The translations under genes were made by a program, and so were the position numbers. This document shows positions 8,696-17,531 of a stretch of DNA of 64,000 nt, in pieces (within the stretch, counting starts at the first letter, position 1; the number at the start of each line of letters is the position of its first letter). This DNA is from Rhizobium sp. L43 (GTDB lineage: Bacteria > Pseudomonadota > Alphaproteobacteria > Rhizobiales > Rhizobiaceae), in assembly GCF_002531725.1 (NCBI RefSeq), contig NZ_NWSQ01000001.1:434001-498000 (forward strand), given 5' to 3'. The notes beneath the pieces are model-generated. The model saw only the letters and a list, made by a program, of their open reading frames with translations. It was not told the DNA's origin and ran no database searches.

Positions 8696-9928
8696 TTACT
8701 TGAAGGCTTCGATTTCGCCGGCAGCCTTCTTCAGCGCAGCTTCCGGTTCGGCCTTGCCCGTCACCACCGACTGGATCATTTCGATGATCGAGTTCTGGAA
8801 GCCCTTATAGTCGGTGAAGAGCGGTTCGGGGCCACCATAGTTGATGCCCTCGATCAAGGGCTTCCAATAGGGATCCTTGGCGACGAACTCGTCGACCTTC
8901 GCCGACGGACGCAGCGGGGTCAGGCCGGCGCCGCCCTGCAGTTCGTATTCCGACTGGACGTCGGGCGAGGTGATGAACTTGGCGAATTCCGTCGCCTTGT
9001 CCTCGACCCCCGAACCCTTGAAGATCGCCAGGCTGTCAGTAATCAGCAGCGTGCCGGGGCCCTTGGCGTCGGGACCGAGCGGCAGCGTCGTGATGCCCCA
9101 GGCAATCTTCGTCTCCTTCAGCCGGGAGGCGGCGCCCGATCCTGCCTGGATCATGGCGACCTTGCCGTCGAGGAAGATGGCGCGAACTTCGTTCTGCTCA
9201 TAGGCCGTCGGGCCTTCCTCGGAGTAGGGGACGATATCCTTGTAGGCCTTCAGCGCGGCGAGAATCTGCGGGCTGTCGAGCGTGACCTTGCCTTCGGCAT
9301 CCGTCACTGCGCCGTTGTTGGTGTAAACCCAATGCATGAATTGGTGCATCGTGTTGTCGAAGGTCTTGGCGGAGAGACCGAAGCCCGGAATGCCGGTCTT
9401 TTCCTTGATGGTCTTGGCCATCTCGATTTCTTCAGCCCAGGTCTTCGGCGGCTTCTCGGGATCGAGGCCGGCCTGCTTGAAGAGGTCCTTGTTCCAGTAG
9501 AGCGCCTTGGTGGAGAAAGCGATCGGAACACCCCACTGATTGCCCTCGAAAGTCACGGTATCGACGATATGAGGATAGTAGCTCTTCTTTTCGTCGTCGG
9601 TCATCGGCACCGGAACGATGAGATCGTTCTGCGCGAATTCCTTCAGCGTGCGCGAGCCGACATAGGCCATGGCAACGGGCGTGCCGGCGGCGGCGAGCGT
9701 CGTTGCCTTGTCCTGGCACTGCGCCCAGCCGACAACTTCGGGCGTGACCTTCCAGCCGGTGTTCTTTTCTTCCCACTGTTTGATGTATTTGGTGTGGACC
9801 GGGTCGATCGTGTCGCCGCAATAGATCCAGCTGATTTCCTTGTCGGCCGCCTGGGCAGTGACTGCGGTCAGTGCCGTCGAACCGAGCAGGGCAAGCGCCA
9901 TAAGGCCTGTCTTAATGGTAATGCTCAC
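8696..9928 (-). CDS. Extracellular sugar-binding protein, family 1 (410 aa)
   Basis: Periplasmic receptor of the ABC importer. The Sec signal peptide covers residues 1 to about 28 (hydrophobic MALALLGSTALTAV, cleavage near AQAADKE). The mature part shows the SBP_bac_1 pattern: AYVGSRTLKEF, YWNKDLFKQAG, FDNTMHQFMHWVYTNNG, AMIQAGSGAASR. The start is GTG at 9928 with GGGAG 8 bases upstream. It lies between the second permease and the ATPase gene. The ligand is probably a sugar, polyol or sugar acid; the Gfo/Idh/MocA dehydrogenase in the operon fits that but does not fix the substrate. Confidence 0.9.
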   Translation of the reverse strand: MSITIKTGLMALALLGSTALTAVTAQAADKEISWIYCGDTIDPVHTKYIKQWEEKNTGWKVTPEVVGWAQCQDKATTLAAAGTPVAMAYVGSRTLKEFAQNDLIVPVPMTDDEKKSYYPHIVDTVTFEGNQWGVPIAFSTKALYWNKDLFKQAGLDPEKPPKTWAEEIEMAKTIKEKTGIPGFGLSAKTFDNTMHQFMHWVYTNNGAVTDAEGKVTLDSPQILAALKAYKDIVPYSEEGPTAYEQNEVRAIFLDGKVAMIQAGSGAASRLKETKIAWGITTLPLGPDAKGPGTLLITDSLAIFKGSGVEDKATEFAKFITSPDVQSEYELQGGAGLTPLRPSAKVDEFVAKDPYWKPLIEGINYGGPEPLFTDYKGFQNSIIEMIQSVVTGKAEPEAALKKAAGEIEAFK

Positions 9929-9975
9929 GTCGTGACTCCCATTGTGGTTGTTAGCTGTTCACTTGTTTTTTGCTC

Positions 9976-10833
9976 TTATTGTTTCACCGCACCGGCGGTC
10001 AGACCGCCGACGAGGTAACGCTGAAGGAAGAAGATGACGACCATCGCCGGCGCGATGCCGACGAAGGAGGCCGCCATCAGTTCGTTCCAGATGACCTCCT
10101 GCTTGCCGAAGTAAGCAAAGAGCCCCACCGGCAAGGGCATGTATTCGGTCTTCGAGTTGAATGTCAGCGCGAAGATGAATTGCTGGGCGTAAGCGCCGAT
10201 GAAGGTGGTGATGGCGACGACGATGATTCCCGGCATCGCGATGGGCAGGATGACTCGGCGCAGCGTGTAGAAATGGCTGGCGCCATCCATATAGGCCGCT
10301 TCGTTGAGCTCCTGGGGAATGCGGATCATATAGGTGCGCAGCAGCCAGATCGCCGACGGGATCAGGAAGGCGACGCCGGGCACGATCATGGCGAGATAGG
10401 TGTTGAGCACGCCCATGCTGCGCATCAAGCGGAAGAGCGGGATCAAGAGCACGGCGCCGGAGAACATGTTCACCGTCAGGAAGGCGCCGAGCAATATCCC
10501 CATGCCCTTGAACTCGAACTTCGCGAAGGCATAGGCCGCCGGGATGACGAGGCAGAGCACGATCACCGTGACGACGGTCGAGATGAAGAAGGAGTTGAAG
10601 ATATAGCGGCCGAAGCCCGGCACGCTGATCCACATCGTCCGGTAGGCTTCGAACGAGCCGTTCTCCGGCCAGAAGCGGTAGGGCGAGGAAAAGAGCTGGG
10701 CGAGCGGCTTCAGGGAAACGAGGAAGCCCTCGACGAAGGGCGAGAGCACGAAGAAGAGAAACAGCGCGATGCCGCAATAGATCAGGATGATTTCCCACCA
10801 GCGGTAACGGTCGATCATGGCTGCACTGCTCAT
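9976..10833 (-). CDS. Carbohydrate ABC permease, MalG type (285 aa)
   Basis: Inner-membrane permease with about six hydrophobic segments. The EAA loop that contacts the ATPase is ELNEAAYMDGASHFYTLRRV. The length is normal for MalG/UgpE-like proteins, and the C-terminus ends GLTAGAVKQ as is usual. The start is ATG 10833, sharing an ATGA overlap with the stop of the upstream permease gene; GGAGAA lies just upstream. The overlap indicates translational coupling of the two subunits. Confidence 0.9.
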   Translation of the reverse strand: MSSAAMIDRYRWWEIILIYCGIALFLFFVLSPFVEGFLVSLKPLAQLFSSPYRFWPENGSFEAYRTMWISVPGFGRYIFNSFFISTVVTVIVLCLVIPAAYAFAKFEFKGMGILLGAFLTVNMFSGAVLLIPLFRLMRSMGVLNTYLAMIVPGVAFLIPSAIWLLRTYMIRIPQELNEAAYMDGASHFYTLRRVILPIAMPGIIVVAITTFIGAYAQQFIFALTFNSKTEYMPLPVGLFAYFGKQEVIWNELMAASFVGIAPAMVVIFFLQRYLVGGLTAGAVKQ

Positions 10834-11714
10834 GCGCGCTTCTCCGGATTGAGACGGCGGGTGACGCGGAAATAGGCGAAGCAGAAGAGCGACAGGAAGA
10901 TGCAGATCAGCACGGCGCGCGCCGCACCTTCCCCGTATTTCTTCGAGCCGATCGCGGTCTGATAGGTATCGATGATCATCGTCGTCGTCTCGCCGCTCGG
11001 CCCGCCCTGCGTCAGGATCCAGATGATGTCGAACGAGTTGAAGGTGGCGATCAGCGACAGCATCGACATGGTGATAATCGCCGGCACCATCAGCGGCAGG
11101 GTGATGCGGCGGAAGCGGTACCAGCGGCCGGCGCCATCGGTCCAGGCGGCCTCGTAAAGATCCTTGGGAATGGATTGGATCGCCGCCAGGAAGTAGATCG
11201 TCACCAGCGGCACGCCGATCCACACGTCGGTGATGATCGTTGCCCAGAAGGCGGTGCTGCCATAGGCGAGGAAGGCGACCGGGCCATCGACGAGGCCGAA
11301 GCGCTGCAGCATGCCCGATATCATCCCGAACTGGCCATTATACATCCAGCCCCACATGAAGATGCCGATCGCCATCGGCACGATCCAGGGCGGCATGGTC
11401 AAAAGCCGAAACAGCGAGCGCCCCGGCACCGCGGCATTGAGCATGGTCGCACCGAATGTGCCGATCACCATTTTCAGCGCGACCGAGAAGAACGTCCAGA
11501 TGAAGGTGCGGATGATGACTTCGGCAAAGCGCTCGTTGAAGATCTTCTCGTAATTGATCCAGCCCACCCAATTGGTGGTCTTCTTGAGCGATGCATCGGT
11601 GAAGGAGAGAATGAACGTATCGACGAGGGGGTAGGCGACGATGGCAAGAACATAAAGGACGGCCGGAAGGAGAAGGATCCAGGCAAAGATGACCGTGCTT
11701 CTTTGAACACTCAT
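10830..11714 (-). CDS. Sugar ABC permease, MalF/UgpA type (294 aa)
   Basis: Partner of the downstream MalG-type permease. It opens with a hydrophobic segment (VIFAWILLLPAVLYVLAIVA) and carries the EAA loop DLYEAAWTDGAGRWYRFRRI followed by LPLMVPAI. Length and topology are those of a six-segment sugar permease. ATG 11714 has GGCAGG immediately upstream and lies 13 bp after the dehydrogenase stop, so it is co-transcribed with it. Confidence 0.9.
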   Translation of the reverse strand: MSVQRSTVIFAWILLLPAVLYVLAIVAYPLVDTFILSFTDASLKKTTNWVGWINYEKIFNERFAEVIIRTFIWTFFSVALKMVIGTFGATMLNAAVPGRSLFRLLTMPPWIVPMAIGIFMWGWMYNGQFGMISGMLQRFGLVDGPVAFLAYGSTAFWATIITDVWIGVPLVTIYFLAAIQSIPKDLYEAAWTDGAGRWYRFRRITLPLMVPAIITMSMLSLIATFNSFDIIWILTQGGPSGETTTMIIDTYQTAIGSKKYGEGAARAVLICIFLSLFCFAYFRVTRRLNPEKRA

Positions 11715-11727
11715 CCTGCCGCCCTCC

Positions 11728-12882
11728 TCAAGCCGCTCTTGCGTGAAGGGCTTCGTCGAAGCGGTCCCAGATCGGTCTGAGATCGACGACGGTTTTCTTC
11801 ATCCTCGCTTCGTCCATCGCCAGCGCCAAAATTCCGGCTTCAAGCGCGTTCAGCGTGGACACGGGAAGTTCGAGCCCGGTGCGCACACTTTCCAGCAGAT
11901 CGCTCGCCATCTGTTCGTCGGCGCCGTAATGCTGGGAGAGCTCGGTGGCGGCATATTTGTTTTCGACCACCTTGTTGCCGGTCAGCTGCTCATGCACATC
12001 GAGATAGCCGCGCACGAAATCGCCTTCGGCCATGCCGCGCGAGCCCATGATGGCGAAACGGCGGAACTGGTCGGGCACGTTCAGATTGGTGTGGAAGTTC
12101 ATGCCGACGCCATTGGCATATTCGACGATCGCCACCTGATAGTCGATAATATCGGCATCGCTGTCGAAGACCTTGTCGGAACCCATCCAGCCGCTCGGCT
12201 TGCGGTGGAAAAGCTCGAGGTCGTTGATGCCTTCGCGTGCCGGGTCGTTGGCCGGAATGAAGCTCTTGCGGCCGCCGAAACTGGCGACGCGCTCCGGCCG
12301 CGCGCCGACGACACCATTATAAAGGTCGAGGTCGTGGCAGCATTTCTCCAGCATGAAGCTGCCGGAATAGCGCTCGTAGCGGCGCCAGTCGCGCATGAAG
12401 AAGGCGCCGTGATAGGGCTCGATATGTTCGGAGGCCTCGATCGACACGATCTGGCCGAGCTTGCCCTCCGCCTGGATGGCGCGCAGATCCTTGTAAAGCG
12501 GGGAGTAACGCAGCACCAGGCCGACCATCAGCCGCTCATGGCCGAACTTCGCCATCAGATGGGCAAGCTCGATGCTTTCTGCGATGGTCGTAACGATCGG
12601 CTTTTCGCAGAAGACCTTGAGACCGGCCTGAAGGCCGAGCCTGATATGATCGAGATGCAGGTGATTGGGGGAGCCGATCATCAGCAGATCGAGCTTTTCC
12701 GCCAGCAGTTCCTCCGGCGAACCGTAAGCCTTGCCGACTGAAATTCCCTTTTCCGTCAATCCGGGAAGCCCGGCGGGTTCCGGATCCACATAGCCGACAA
12801 TGTCGAAGCTGCTATCGATCGCTTTAAAGACATAGCCGAGATAGCCGAGCCGGAATCCGAGCCCGATGATTCCCACTTTCAT
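11728..12882 (-). CDS. Gfo/Idh/MocA-family NAD(P)-dependent oxidoreductase (384 aa)
   Basis: The N-terminal Rossmann fold (MKVGIIGLGFRLGY) and the motif CEKPIVTT with its lysine, then the C-terminal MocA dimerisation/substrate domain (HIEPYHGAFFMRDWRRY, LEKCCHDLDLYNG), define the family. The HDLD histidine is the usual acid/base residue. Members oxidise sugars, inositols or sugar acids. It is the first gene of the importer operon, so it likely acts on the imported compound. I place the start at ATG 12882 (GGGAAC upstream); a TTG at 12891 in the same frame is an alternative. Confidence 0.85.
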   Translation of the reverse strand: MKVGIIGLGFRLGYLGYVFKAIDSSFDIVGYVDPEPAGLPGLTEKGISVGKAYGSPEELLAEKLDLLMIGSPNHLHLDHIRLGLQAGLKVFCEKPIVTTIAESIELAHLMAKFGHERLMVGLVLRYSPLYKDLRAIQAEGKLGQIVSIEASEHIEPYHGAFFMRDWRRYERYSGSFMLEKCCHDLDLYNGVVGARPERVASFGGRKSFIPANDPAREGINDLELFHRKPSGWMGSDKVFDSDADIIDYQVAIVEYANGVGMNFHTNLNVPDQFRRFAIMGSRGMAEGDFVRGYLDVHEQLTGNKVVENKYAATELSQHYGADEQMASDLLESVRTGLELPVSTLNALEAGILALAMDEARMKKTVVDLRPIWDRFDEALHARAA

Positions 12883-12893
12883 GCCGATCAAGT

Positions 12894-12929
12894 TCCCAAT
12901 TTAGGTAATTTATTTTCTTTAAGTTGGGA
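12894..12929. promoter_or_regulatory. Imperfect inverted repeat overlapping the operon leader
   Basis: TCCCAA-T-TTA at the left and TAA-G-TTGGGA at the right form near-complementary arms (one central mismatch) around a 15-base AT-rich spacer. The element sits within 50 bp upstream of the dehydrogenase start, where a repressor or activator of the ABC operon would be expected to bind. Confidence 0.35.
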
Positions 12930-12975
12930 CAAAAAACGAGAGGCGTCAATAGAAAACGGGCATCGAAGCGCAAGC

Positions 12976-12992
12976 ATGAAATTAATTTTCAT
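12976..12992. promoter_or_regulatory. Candidate RpiR-type operator (ATGAAA-N5-TTTCAT)
   Basis: A perfect 6-bp-arm palindrome, ATGAAATTAATTTTCAT, lies about 95 bp upstream of the ABC operon start. It resembles TGAAA-N4-TTTCA at 979-992 beside the RpiR gene, although the spacers differ by one base. A link between the RpiR regulator and this operon is inferred. Confidence 0.35.
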
Positions 12993-13199
12993 AGATCGAC
13001 AGCTGGCGACCGATTGCTTACAGCGACTGGCCGGACGCGGTTCGCCGACGCAGCGCGCATGCTCCCGAAGCCAAAGCAGTCGTTCAGCGCCGGTTGCCCC
13101 AGCCGGCAAGCTCACGCGAAACTCGCGAAATGTTGAAAAGAGTCGCGAGCTTACCTGTGTAGGATGGCATGAGAACAAAAGAGGCCAGGAGGAACCAGA

Positions 13200-14087
13200 A
13201 TGACCCGTATGACAGCCAAGGATTTCCCTCAGGAACTTCTCGAACTCTACGATTATTATGCGCATGGGAGAATCACCAAGCGCGAGTTTCTCGACCGGGC
13301 CGGCAAATTCGCCGTCGGCGGCGTGACGGCGGCGGCCATTCTGGCTTCGCTGAGCCCCGATTATGCGCTCGCTACCCAAGTCGAGTTCACCGATCCCGAT
13401 ATATCAGCCGAATACATCACCTATCCCTCGCCAAAGGGAAATGGTGATGTCCGCGCCTATCTCGTCCGCCCCGCAAAAGCCGCCGGCAAAGTCGCGGCCG
13501 TGGTAGTCGTTCACGAAAACAGAGGTCTGAACCCCTATATCGAGGATGTGGCGCGGCGGGTGGCAAAGGCAGGTTTCATCGCGCTGGCGCCGGATGGCCT
13601 CACCTCGGTCGGCGGCTACCCCGGCAACGACGAAAAGGGACGGGAACTGCAGCAGAAGGTCGACCCAGAGAAGCTGATGAACGACTTCTTCGCGGCGGTC
13701 GAGTTCCTGATGCACAGCGATCTCACCACCGGCAAGGTCGGCATCACCGGTTTCTGCTACGGCGGCGGCGTCGCCAATGCGGCGGCAGTGGCCTATCCGG
13801 AACTCGCCGCCGCCGTGCCGTTCTACGGCAGGCAGCCGCGCGCCGAGGACGTGCCGAAGATCAAGGCGCCCTTGCTTATCCATTATGCCGGGCTGGACAA
13901 GGGGATCAACGAAGGCTGGCCGGCCTATGAAGCCGCGCTGAAATCGTCTCAAAAAACCTACGAGGCCCATATCTATCCCGACGTCAATCACGGCTTCCAC
14001 AATGATTCCACGCCGCGCTACGACGAGACGGCAGCCAAGCTCGCCTGGCAGCGAACGGTCGACTGGTTTACGAAATACCTCGCCTGA
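13200..14087 (+). CDS. Dienelactone-hydrolase-family protein, YghX-like, with Tat-like N-terminus (295 aa)
   Basis: Alpha/beta hydrolase of the DLH family. The nucleophile is C186 in GFCYGGG, the acid is in YAGLDKGIN and the histidine is in DVNHGFHND. The first about 30 residues precede a leader-like stretch, [22 protein letters not shown], which matches a Tat motif with KR instead of RR, and may direct export of the folded protein. A strong SD (AGGAGG) precedes ATG 13200. Substrate unknown; the family hydrolyses dienelactones and other cyclic or aryl esters. It stands alone between a divergent operon and a convergent gene. Confidence 0.85.
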   Translation: MTRMTAKDFPQELLELYDYYAHGRITKREFLDRAGKFAVGGVTAAAILASLSPDYALATQVEFTDPDISAEYITYPSPKGNGDVRAYLVRPAKAAGKVAAVVVVHENRGLNPYIEDVARRVAKAGFIALAPDGLTSVGGYPGNDEKGRELQQKVDPEKLMNDFFAAVEFLMHSDLTTGKVGITGFCYGGGVANAAAVAYPELAAAVPFYGRQPRAEDVPKIKAPLLIHYAGLDKGINEGWPAYEAALKSSQKTYEAHIYPDVNHGFHNDSTPRYDETAAKLAWQRTVDWFTKYLA

Positions 14088-14109
14088 GAAGGCCGGATTT
14101 GAACGCGCT

Positions 14110-14134
14110 GCGGCGGGGAGCCATTCCCCGCCGC
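14110..14134. terminator. Strong hairpin between convergent genes
   Basis: GCGGCGGGGA and TCCCCGCCGC form a perfect 10-bp stem with a 5-base loop in the 66-bp gap between two converging genes. There is no U-tract on either side, so it is a bidirectional terminator or mRNA-end stabiliser by position and strength rather than a textbook intrinsic terminator. Confidence 0.6.
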
Positions 14135-14153
14135 CTATCCGTCCCGTGGCCTG

Positions 14154-15527
14154 TCAAGGCGACTGACGGCCTGTGATCAGGTTCCAGAAGGGATCGTCGC
14201 CGGACAGGTTTTCAAAATCGGCAAGCCGGCGAAGCTGCAGGAAAGAGGCGCCGGACACATTCCGATTTCCCCAGCGCAAGCAGTCCAGGAATTTGACTTC
14301 ACGTTCATGAACGCTCATCGGCGCTTCAAGCGATCCCTTCGCATGCAAGCGGGACTTGTTCAAAATGCGCCCGTCGCGCAGCGTCACCGTGACGACATGC
14401 GGGAGGCGCTCCACCCCTTTTTCCTCATCAGCCGAATAGGACTGCATTTCGATGCGCGGCATGAGTTCCCGGATTTCCGCTCGCCTAATCTCCTGCCGTG
14501 TAAAGTCCGAAAGGCTAAGGGAGCCTTTGAGGAAAGCCGTCGCCAGGCAATATTGCATCGAGAAGCGTGCCTGCATCTCGTCGGTGGGATCGGGATAAGC
14601 GAGGTTGCGGGCAGCGGATATGCCGACTTTCGTCTCGATCCCGGCAATGTCGCTGGCCAAAAGTCCATGCTCCTGCTTCAGATCCAGAAGCGCGTCGATC
14701 GCCCGATGCGTCGAAGCGCAGCAGGGATGGCACTTGGTCACCACGCCCCGGCTTTCGATGATATGCTCCTCCTCGAATGCCAGGTCTTCCCAGCCCTTGG
14801 CATCATCGCCCCCGAAAAGATCGAGAAAGCCTTGCGGCCGTTCGAGGATATCCGTCCGGCCGCTCATGCCCGCAAGCGCCATGCGGGCCGCGTCCACGGC
14901 ATTGCGCGCGGCAATGCCGGCATGAAGCGGTTTGGCGGTCGTACCGAATTGCCCTTTCGGGCCGCAGGCGAAGCTCGTCGCGAGGCTCATCGCCGCGGCG
15001 AGGCTCTCTTCGTCGGCGCCGAGGAGCCGAGCCACGCCAGCCGCAGCCCCTATGCTGCCGACCGTCGCCGTTGCGTGCCAGCCCCTGTTGTAGTGAGAGG
15101 GGTTGACGCCATAGCCGAGCGCCGCTTGTGCTTCCAGCCCGGCCAGGTAGGCATCGAGAAACCGTCTTCCGCTTGTCGTCTTGCCGCGCGCCAGAACCGC
15201 CAGCAAGGCCGGCACCAGCACCGCGGAAGCATGCGCTCTCGCCGGATGGAAATTGTCATCGAAATCGAGCGCATGAGCCGCCGTTGCGTTGATGAGTGCG
15301 GCGAGCGAGGGCGAGGCGGAGCCGCCGGTGACGAGCCGCGCTGCGCCGCCTCCGGCGATTTCTCCGTCGAAGGCGCGGGTGAGCGCGACAACGCTTTCAT
15401 CGCCCCTGCCTGCAATCATACAGCCGATGGTGTCCACCGCAGCATCTCTTGCCCGGTCCATGGCAAGGTCTGAGAACGTCGTTCGCGACAGGACCTGTTG
15501 CGCGATCGTCCGGAGAATGGTGGCCAT
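14154..15527 (-). CDS. MmgE/PrpD-family protein (457 aa)
   Basis: The PrpD fold covers 2-methylcitrate dehydratase, cis-aconitate decarboxylase and uncharacterised relatives. Visible signatures are HALDFDDNFHPARAHASAVLVPALLA and NRGWHATATVGSIGAAAGVARLLG, then KCHPCCASTHRAIDALLDL in the middle. Length matches the family. The start at ATG 15527 (MATILRTIAQQV) has GGAAAG about 10 bases upstream; the same frame stays open far upstream on the opposite strand of the LysR gene, but that extension has no family similarity. Divergent from a LysR regulator, which probably controls it. Which dehydratase or decarboxylase substrate it uses cannot be told. Confidence 0.85.
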   Translation of the reverse strand: MATILRTIAQQVLSRTTFSDLAMDRARDAAVDTIGCMIAGRGDESVVALTRAFDGEIAGGGAARLVTGGSASPSLAALINATAAHALDFDDNFHPARAHASAVLVPALLAVLARGKTTSGRRFLDAYLAGLEAQAALGYGVNPSHYNRGWHATATVGSIGAAAGVARLLGADEESLAAAMSLATSFACGPKGQFGTTAKPLHAGIAARNAVDAARMALAGMSGRTDILERPQGFLDLFGGDDAKGWEDLAFEEEHIIESRGVVTKCHPCCASTHRAIDALLDLKQEHGLLASDIAGIETKVGISAARNLAYPDPTDEMQARFSMQYCLATAFLKGSLSLSDFTRQEIRRAEIRELMPRIEMQSYSADEEKGVERLPHVVTVTLRDGRILNKSRLHAKGSLEAPMSVHEREVKFLDCLRWGNRNVSGASFLQLRRLADFENLSGDDPFWNLITGRQSP

Positions 15528-15559
15528 TGACGAAAGTCTTTCCGTGAGTTTGGTTCTCG

Positions 15560-15603
15560 GCGGAAAATGTTCAACTTTCCGCAGCTCCGCAATCTTATGC
15601 GGA
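15560..15603. promoter_or_regulatory. Two palindromes in the MmgE/LysR divergent promoter region
   Basis: GCGGAAA-N9-TTTCCGC (15560-15582) and TCCGCA-N6-TGCGGA (15586-15603) are both perfect and side by side in the 108-bp gap between the MmgE/PrpD gene and the LysR gene. This is where an autoregulating LysR protein normally binds. The second element recurs in shortened form upstream of the peptide transporter (17566-17579). Confidence 0.55.
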
Positions 15604-15635
15604 TCGCGGGTAGGACTATCGACATTGGAGATAGA

Positions 15636-16541
15636 ATGGCGCGAGACACGAGTGCGGCGATCAGCCTGAAGCATATCGAAGCCTATGACGCCATTGCCGC
15701 GACGGGCTCGACGATCGCCGCTTCCGTCGAGCTTGGGATCTCGCAATCGAACGCCAGCCGCTTGCTGCAGCAACTGGAAGACTATCTCGGCGTCCGGCTT
15801 TTCGAACGGGAAAAGAACCGGCTTCAGCCGACCCGCGAGGGGCTGCAGCTCGGCCCGGAAATCCGCGCCATTTCCGACCGGCTGCGCGCCTTGAAAACCG
15901 CGGCGATGGAGCTCGAGAGCGGCCGATCGCGCGAGATCATGCTGCGGCTCGCCTTTCCCGCCAGCCTTTCCTCGACGCGCATTCCGAAGCTGGTGAAGAA
16001 TTTTCTCGCCGCGAACGGTCCGATGCGCGTCGAAGTCGCATCCGGCAGCTATCTCGCAATTGAACGGATGGTGGCCGACGGCGAGGCCGATCTCGGTTTC
16101 GCGCGTCTGCCGCTGATGAGCCCAGGACTGAAACAGGAGAAAATCCTGTCGTCGCGGATCGTTTGCGTCCTGCACAACGATCATCCCAAGGCCGGCAGCG
16201 GCCTGTTGTCTGTCGCCGATCTGAAGGGGCAGGATCTGATCATGCTGAACAGGGAGCGACCGGTTCGCCATGAGCTGGAGGCGTTGTTCTACAAGGCCGG
16301 CATCCGTCAGCGCCCCTTGCTCGAAGCGCATTCGGTGGCAAGCGCCTGCGCGCTGGCCGCGCAGGGGCTCGGCATTGCGCTGGTCGGCGAGATCATCGCC
16401 CGCGAATATGCGACGCTGCCGCTGCAGTTCATTCCACTCGAACCCGAACTGCCGGTTGCCTACGCGCTGATCAGCGGAGAGAAATTTCCGATGCCGAAGG
16501 CCTCCGGCCTTTTCCTTCAGAGCATTTCGGACTGGGCATGA
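15636..16541 (+). CDS. LysR-family transcriptional regulator (301 aa)
   Basis: The N-terminal winged helix (HIEAYDAIAATGSTIAASVELGISQSNASRLLQQLEDYLGVRLFERE) is followed by an inducer-binding domain with the usual IRLAFPASL-type start. I chose ATG 15636 (GGAG 6 bases upstream), giving 301 residues, the same as the adjacent paralogue; an upstream ATG at 15567 overlaps the operator region. It is divergent from the MmgE/PrpD gene and 37 bp before a second LysR gene in the same direction. Targets are probably the MmgE gene and the downstream dpp-type operon. Confidence 0.9.
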   Translation: MARDTSAAISLKHIEAYDAIAATGSTIAASVELGISQSNASRLLQQLEDYLGVRLFEREKNRLQPTREGLQLGPEIRAISDRLRALKTAAMELESGRSREIMLRLAFPASLSSTRIPKLVKNFLAANGPMRVEVASGSYLAIERMVADGEADLGFARLPLMSPGLKQEKILSSRIVCVLHNDHPKAGSGLLSVADLKGQDLIMLNRERPVRHELEALFYKAGIRQRPLLEAHSVASACALAAQGLGIALVGEIIAREYATLPLQFIPLEPELPVAYALISGEKFPMPKASGLFLQSISDWA

Positions 16542-16578
16542 TGACGGTGCTTGAACTGTCCCGGGGGATCGCAAACGC

Positions 16579-17484
16579 ATGAATATCAAGCAACTGGAAG
16601 TCCTGCGCACGCTTCTGGCAACGGGGTCGACGATTGCCACGGCAAAGACGATGGGGCTCAGCCAGTCCGGCGTCAGCCGCCTCCTGCAGCAGCTCGAGGC
16701 CGACCTTTCGATGTCGCTTTTCGTGCGCGACAAAGGCCGTCTCGTCCCCACCCCCGAGGCCCTGCTTCTTGCCCGCGATGCCGAGAACATCTTGCTCGCG
16801 GTCGATCGGATGTCGGGTCATGCGGAGGACTTAAGAAGCGGCGCCGCCGGCCCGGAGATCGTCCGCATCGGCCTGCCGAGCAGCATGTGGGAGCACTTCG
16901 CGCCGGCAATGCTGGTCGATTACATCAGGGATTTCCCCGGTGTGCGGATCGAAACCTTCTTCGAGACGACGACGGCGATCAACAAGCTCGTCGAGCAGAG
17001 GGTGATCGATTTCGGCTTTCTGCGCATGGAGGGCGAGAGCGGACCGGGCATCGAGGTCGAGCGGGTCGCGACCGGCGAAAGCGTCTGCGTCGTTCCGAAA
17101 GATCATCCCCTGGCGAAACTGGAGGAAATCACGGTCAGCAATTTGCGCGACGTGCCTCTCATTCTGATCGGCCGCCAACGGCCGAACCGCATGGCGCTCG
17201 ACCAGACCTTCCGGCGGGCCGGCGTCAAGCAGATCGTCAAGATCGAGACTCATACCAACAGTTCCGCCTGCTCCTATGTCGCGCATGGCCTCGGGGTCAC
17301 GATCATCAGCAGCTTCTATGCAAATCTCTATCGCCACCTGCCGGTGGTTCACCGTCCTTTCGTGCCACGCGCAACCCAGGAATTCGGATTGGCGAGGGCG
17401 GTCTCCACACCGCTCTCGATTGCCGCCCACGCTCTGAGCGACGCCTTGAAGCGACAGATCCAGCTTTCTCAAAAAGACATTTAA
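16579..17484 (+). CDS. LysR-family transcriptional regulator, paralogue of the upstream gene (301 aa)
   Basis: Same architecture and length as its neighbour, with clearly similar DNA-binding helices (TGSTIATAKTMGLSQSGVSRLLQQLEADLSMSLFVRD). The effector domain has diverged. ATG 16579 lies 37 bp after the preceding stop, so both are probably on one transcript. A tandem LysR pair in front of a peptide-transport operon suggests that one may respond to the imported compound and the other to a catabolite; this division is speculation. Confidence 0.9.
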   Translation: MNIKQLEVLRTLLATGSTIATAKTMGLSQSGVSRLLQQLEADLSMSLFVRDKGRLVPTPEALLLARDAENILLAVDRMSGHAEDLRSGAAGPEIVRIGLPSSMWEHFAPAMLVDYIRDFPGVRIETFFETTTAINKLVEQRVIDFGFLRMEGESGPGIEVERVATGESVCVVPKDHPLAKLEEITVSNLRDVPLILIGRQRPNRMALDQTFRRAGVKQIVKIETHTNSSACSYVAHGLGVTIISSFYANLYRHLPVVHRPFVPRATQEFGLARAVSTPLSIAAHALSDALKRQIQLSQKDI

Positions 17485-17531
17485 AATCAAATTTTTAGCC
17501 TGAACCCTTACGCCAACGTAGCCGTTTTTGT

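Larger units (their letters stand above)
12883..13199. other. Divergent intergenic region between the ABC operon and the dienelactone-hydrolase gene
   Basis: This 317-bp gap has no convincing gene. It is AT-rich near 12900-12990 and must hold promoters for both directions. Two palindromic elements are visible: an imperfect repeat with arms TCCCAATTTA (12894-12903) and TTAAGTTGGGA (12919-12929) next to the dehydrogenase start, and a perfect ATGAAA-N5-TTTCAT at 12976-12992. The part 13000-13180 shows nothing I recognise. Confidence 0.6.

Noticed and set aside
8576..10018. 480-codon plus-strand open frame over the binding-protein gene
   Set aside because: It is the antisense of a clear SBP gene; no motifs, no SD.
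15528..16790. Upstream extension of the MmgE/PrpD frame on the minus strand, giving an 878-residue reading
   Set aside because: It runs antisense to the LysR genes, has no family similarity and lacks an SD at its start. The PrpD similarity begins at 15527.
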